A stretch of 5,690 bases of DNA from Planctomycetia bacterium (GTDB lineage Bacteria > Planctomycetota > UBA11346). The stretch is taken from contig SYDV01000260.1 of the NCBI GenBank assembly GCA_005801395.1, positions 1 to 5,690 on the forward strand. Direction: 5' to 3'. A program made the position numbers and the translations under genes. Under the pieces are notes generated by a model, which was not told the DNA's origin, made no database searches, and worked only from the letters and a program-made list of their open reading frames with translations. Below, one piece after another: positions 4,660 to 5,690 of this stretch (position 1 is its first letter; each line of letters opens with the position of its first letter).

Positions 4660-5690
4660 ATGTCGACCCTGATTATTCCCGCACGTGCTAATAACGGTCT
4701 AGATTTTCTCTCTTTAGGCGCGTTAGTGAACCGCTTAGATCCTGGATCGATTCCCTTTCGCAAAGCGCGGACGTTAGAGGTCTGGGTTAGCGGTGGTGAA
4801 TTTAACGTTTCTGCCAATCTCTCTGACGGCTTCGGATTGCAGACCGGCGTTGCGACTGCCATGGTTAATTATCCATTAGGTGATTTAATTGCGAGTAGCG
4901 TGCGGATGATGGGTGTGAAACCGTTTTATAAAACGTTTGAGCACGACGGCGTTACTGGTCCAAATATGGCGACCGTTTATAGTGATCGCGGTCATGGTGT
5001 GCGTGCGCCGGTGGTATTTTATAATCGTGCTAACGAAGCTGCTGCATTGCTTAAACCAGGTGATTTTGACTGGAAAACAATTTTTGCTAATGGTGTTCGC
5101 TGGTTCCATTCTGGTGGTATTTTTGCGGCATTGTCGGAAACCACTCCGAAAGTCATCATCGAAGGTATGAAGGCGGCAAAGGCGGCTGGTGCCGTCACGT
5201 CGTTTGATCTTAATTTCCGCGCCAAACTCTGGAACCGCTTAGGTGGAACCGCGCGCGCTCAAGAAGTGCTGCGCGAAATTGTCAGCTACACCGATGTATT
5301 AGTTGGAAATGAAGAAGATTTGCAGCTCGGTCTTGGTCTGCGTGGACCAGATGTGGAAAGCAAATCGAAACTCGATCCGTCAGCTTTCTTCGGTATGATG
5401 GGCGAAGTCACAAAAGTGTTTCCAAATATTCGTATGGTTGCGACCACGTTGCGCGAAGTTCATTCCGTGAATCGCCACAGTTGGGGCGCGGTAATTTGGC
5501 TCGATGGAAAAACCTACGTCAGTCCAACCGCAGAATTAGATGTCGTCTGCCGTATTGGTGGCGGCGATGGATTTGCAGCCGGTTTGTTTAATGGATTCCT
5601 AACCGGTCAAAATCCAGAGCAATCACTGCGTCAGGGCTGGGCGCACGGCGCATTACTGACCACGACTCCAGGTGACACCACCATGGTAAC
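4660..5690 (+). CDS. PfkB-family sugar kinase, 2-keto-3-deoxygluconate kinase type (3' end cut by window)
   Basis: A ribokinase/PfkB-fold kinase that transfers phosphate from ATP to a sugar or sugar acid. It resembles the long KDG-kinase subgroup, which makes 2-keto-3-deoxy-6-phosphogluconate for the Entner-Doudoroff aldolase. The frame is open for 343 codons from ATG 4660 and leaves the window without a stop; judging by the family's PGDTTM segment (residues 337-342), only a few dozen residues are missing. Visible motifs are the N-terminal sugar-binding SGGEFNVSANL (44-54), FDLNFR (182-187), the metal-site GNEED (216-220) and the ATP/anion-hole signature GGGDGFAAG (300-308), with Asp303 as catalytic base. 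The signature has GGGDG where many PfkB kinases have GAGDA or GAGDS. The start is supported by GGAG seven bases upstream. It is divergent from the LarA-like gene, which fits a shared sugar-acid pathway. Substrate specificity is inferred; fructokinase or another PfkB activity is possible. Confidence 0.88.
   Translation, partial: MSTLIIPARANNGLDFLSLGALVNRLDPGSIPFRKARTLEVWVSGGEFNVSANLSDGFGLQTGVATAMVNYPLGDLIASSVRMMGVKPFYKTFEHDGVTGPNMATVYSDRGHGVRAPVVFYNRANEAAALLKPGDFDWKTIFANGVRWFHSGGIFAALSETTPKVIIEGMKAAKAAGAVTSFDLNFRAKLWNRLGGTARAQEVLREIVSYTDVLVGNEEDLQLGLGLRGPDVESKSKLDPSAFFGMMGEVTKVFPNIRMVATTLREVHSVNRHSWGAVIWLDGKTYVSPTAELDVVCRIGGGDGFAAGLFNGFLTGQNPEQSLRQGWAHGALLTTTPGDTTMV

Overview
This is a bacterial chromosomal window with four confident protein genes, one probable small gene, and several structured non-coding stretches. 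All genes are uninterrupted bacterial ORFs, mostly preceded by Shine-Dalgarno sequences. There is no sign of phage, an insertion sequence, CRISPR, rRNA or tRNA. The organism cannot be fixed from the sequence. A mitochondrial-like (eukaryotic-type) citrate synthase, a stand-alone compact ketosynthase and a LarA homologue next to a KDG-kinase-type sugar kinase would suit a Verrucomicrobiota/Opitutia-like or related heterotroph, but that is a low-confidence inference.

Layout. Positions 1-240 hold no confident gene, but contain a strong palindrome (about 54-86) and a run of alternating inverted repeats (91-152). A compact beta-ketoacyl-ACP synthase lies on the minus strand (241 to about 1242). 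Between its conserved start and the citrate synthase gene is a hairpin-rich stretch (1232-1346). Citrate synthase gltA (1408-2625, plus) ends at a strong bidirectional terminator (2647-2679). That terminator also serves a converging small minus-strand gene of unknown function (2711-3013). Upstream of it, on the same strand, is a LarA-type nickel-pincer racemase/epimerase homologue (3192-4496). This is transcribed divergently, across a 163-bp promoter/operator region, from a PfkB-family sugar kinase of the 2-keto-3-deoxygluconate kinase type (4660 to beyond the right edge).

How the genes may work together. The divergent LarA-like enzyme and KDG-kinase-like gene look like a sugar-acid module: C2 epimerisation of an aldonic acid or another 2-hydroxyacid, and phosphorylation of a 2-keto-3-deoxy sugar acid for entry to the Entner-Doudoroff route. 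Citrate synthase is the entry step of the TCA cycle. The ketosynthase is a carbon-chain-extension enzyme whose pathway is not visible here. Apart from the divergent pair, no operon logic ties these genes together.
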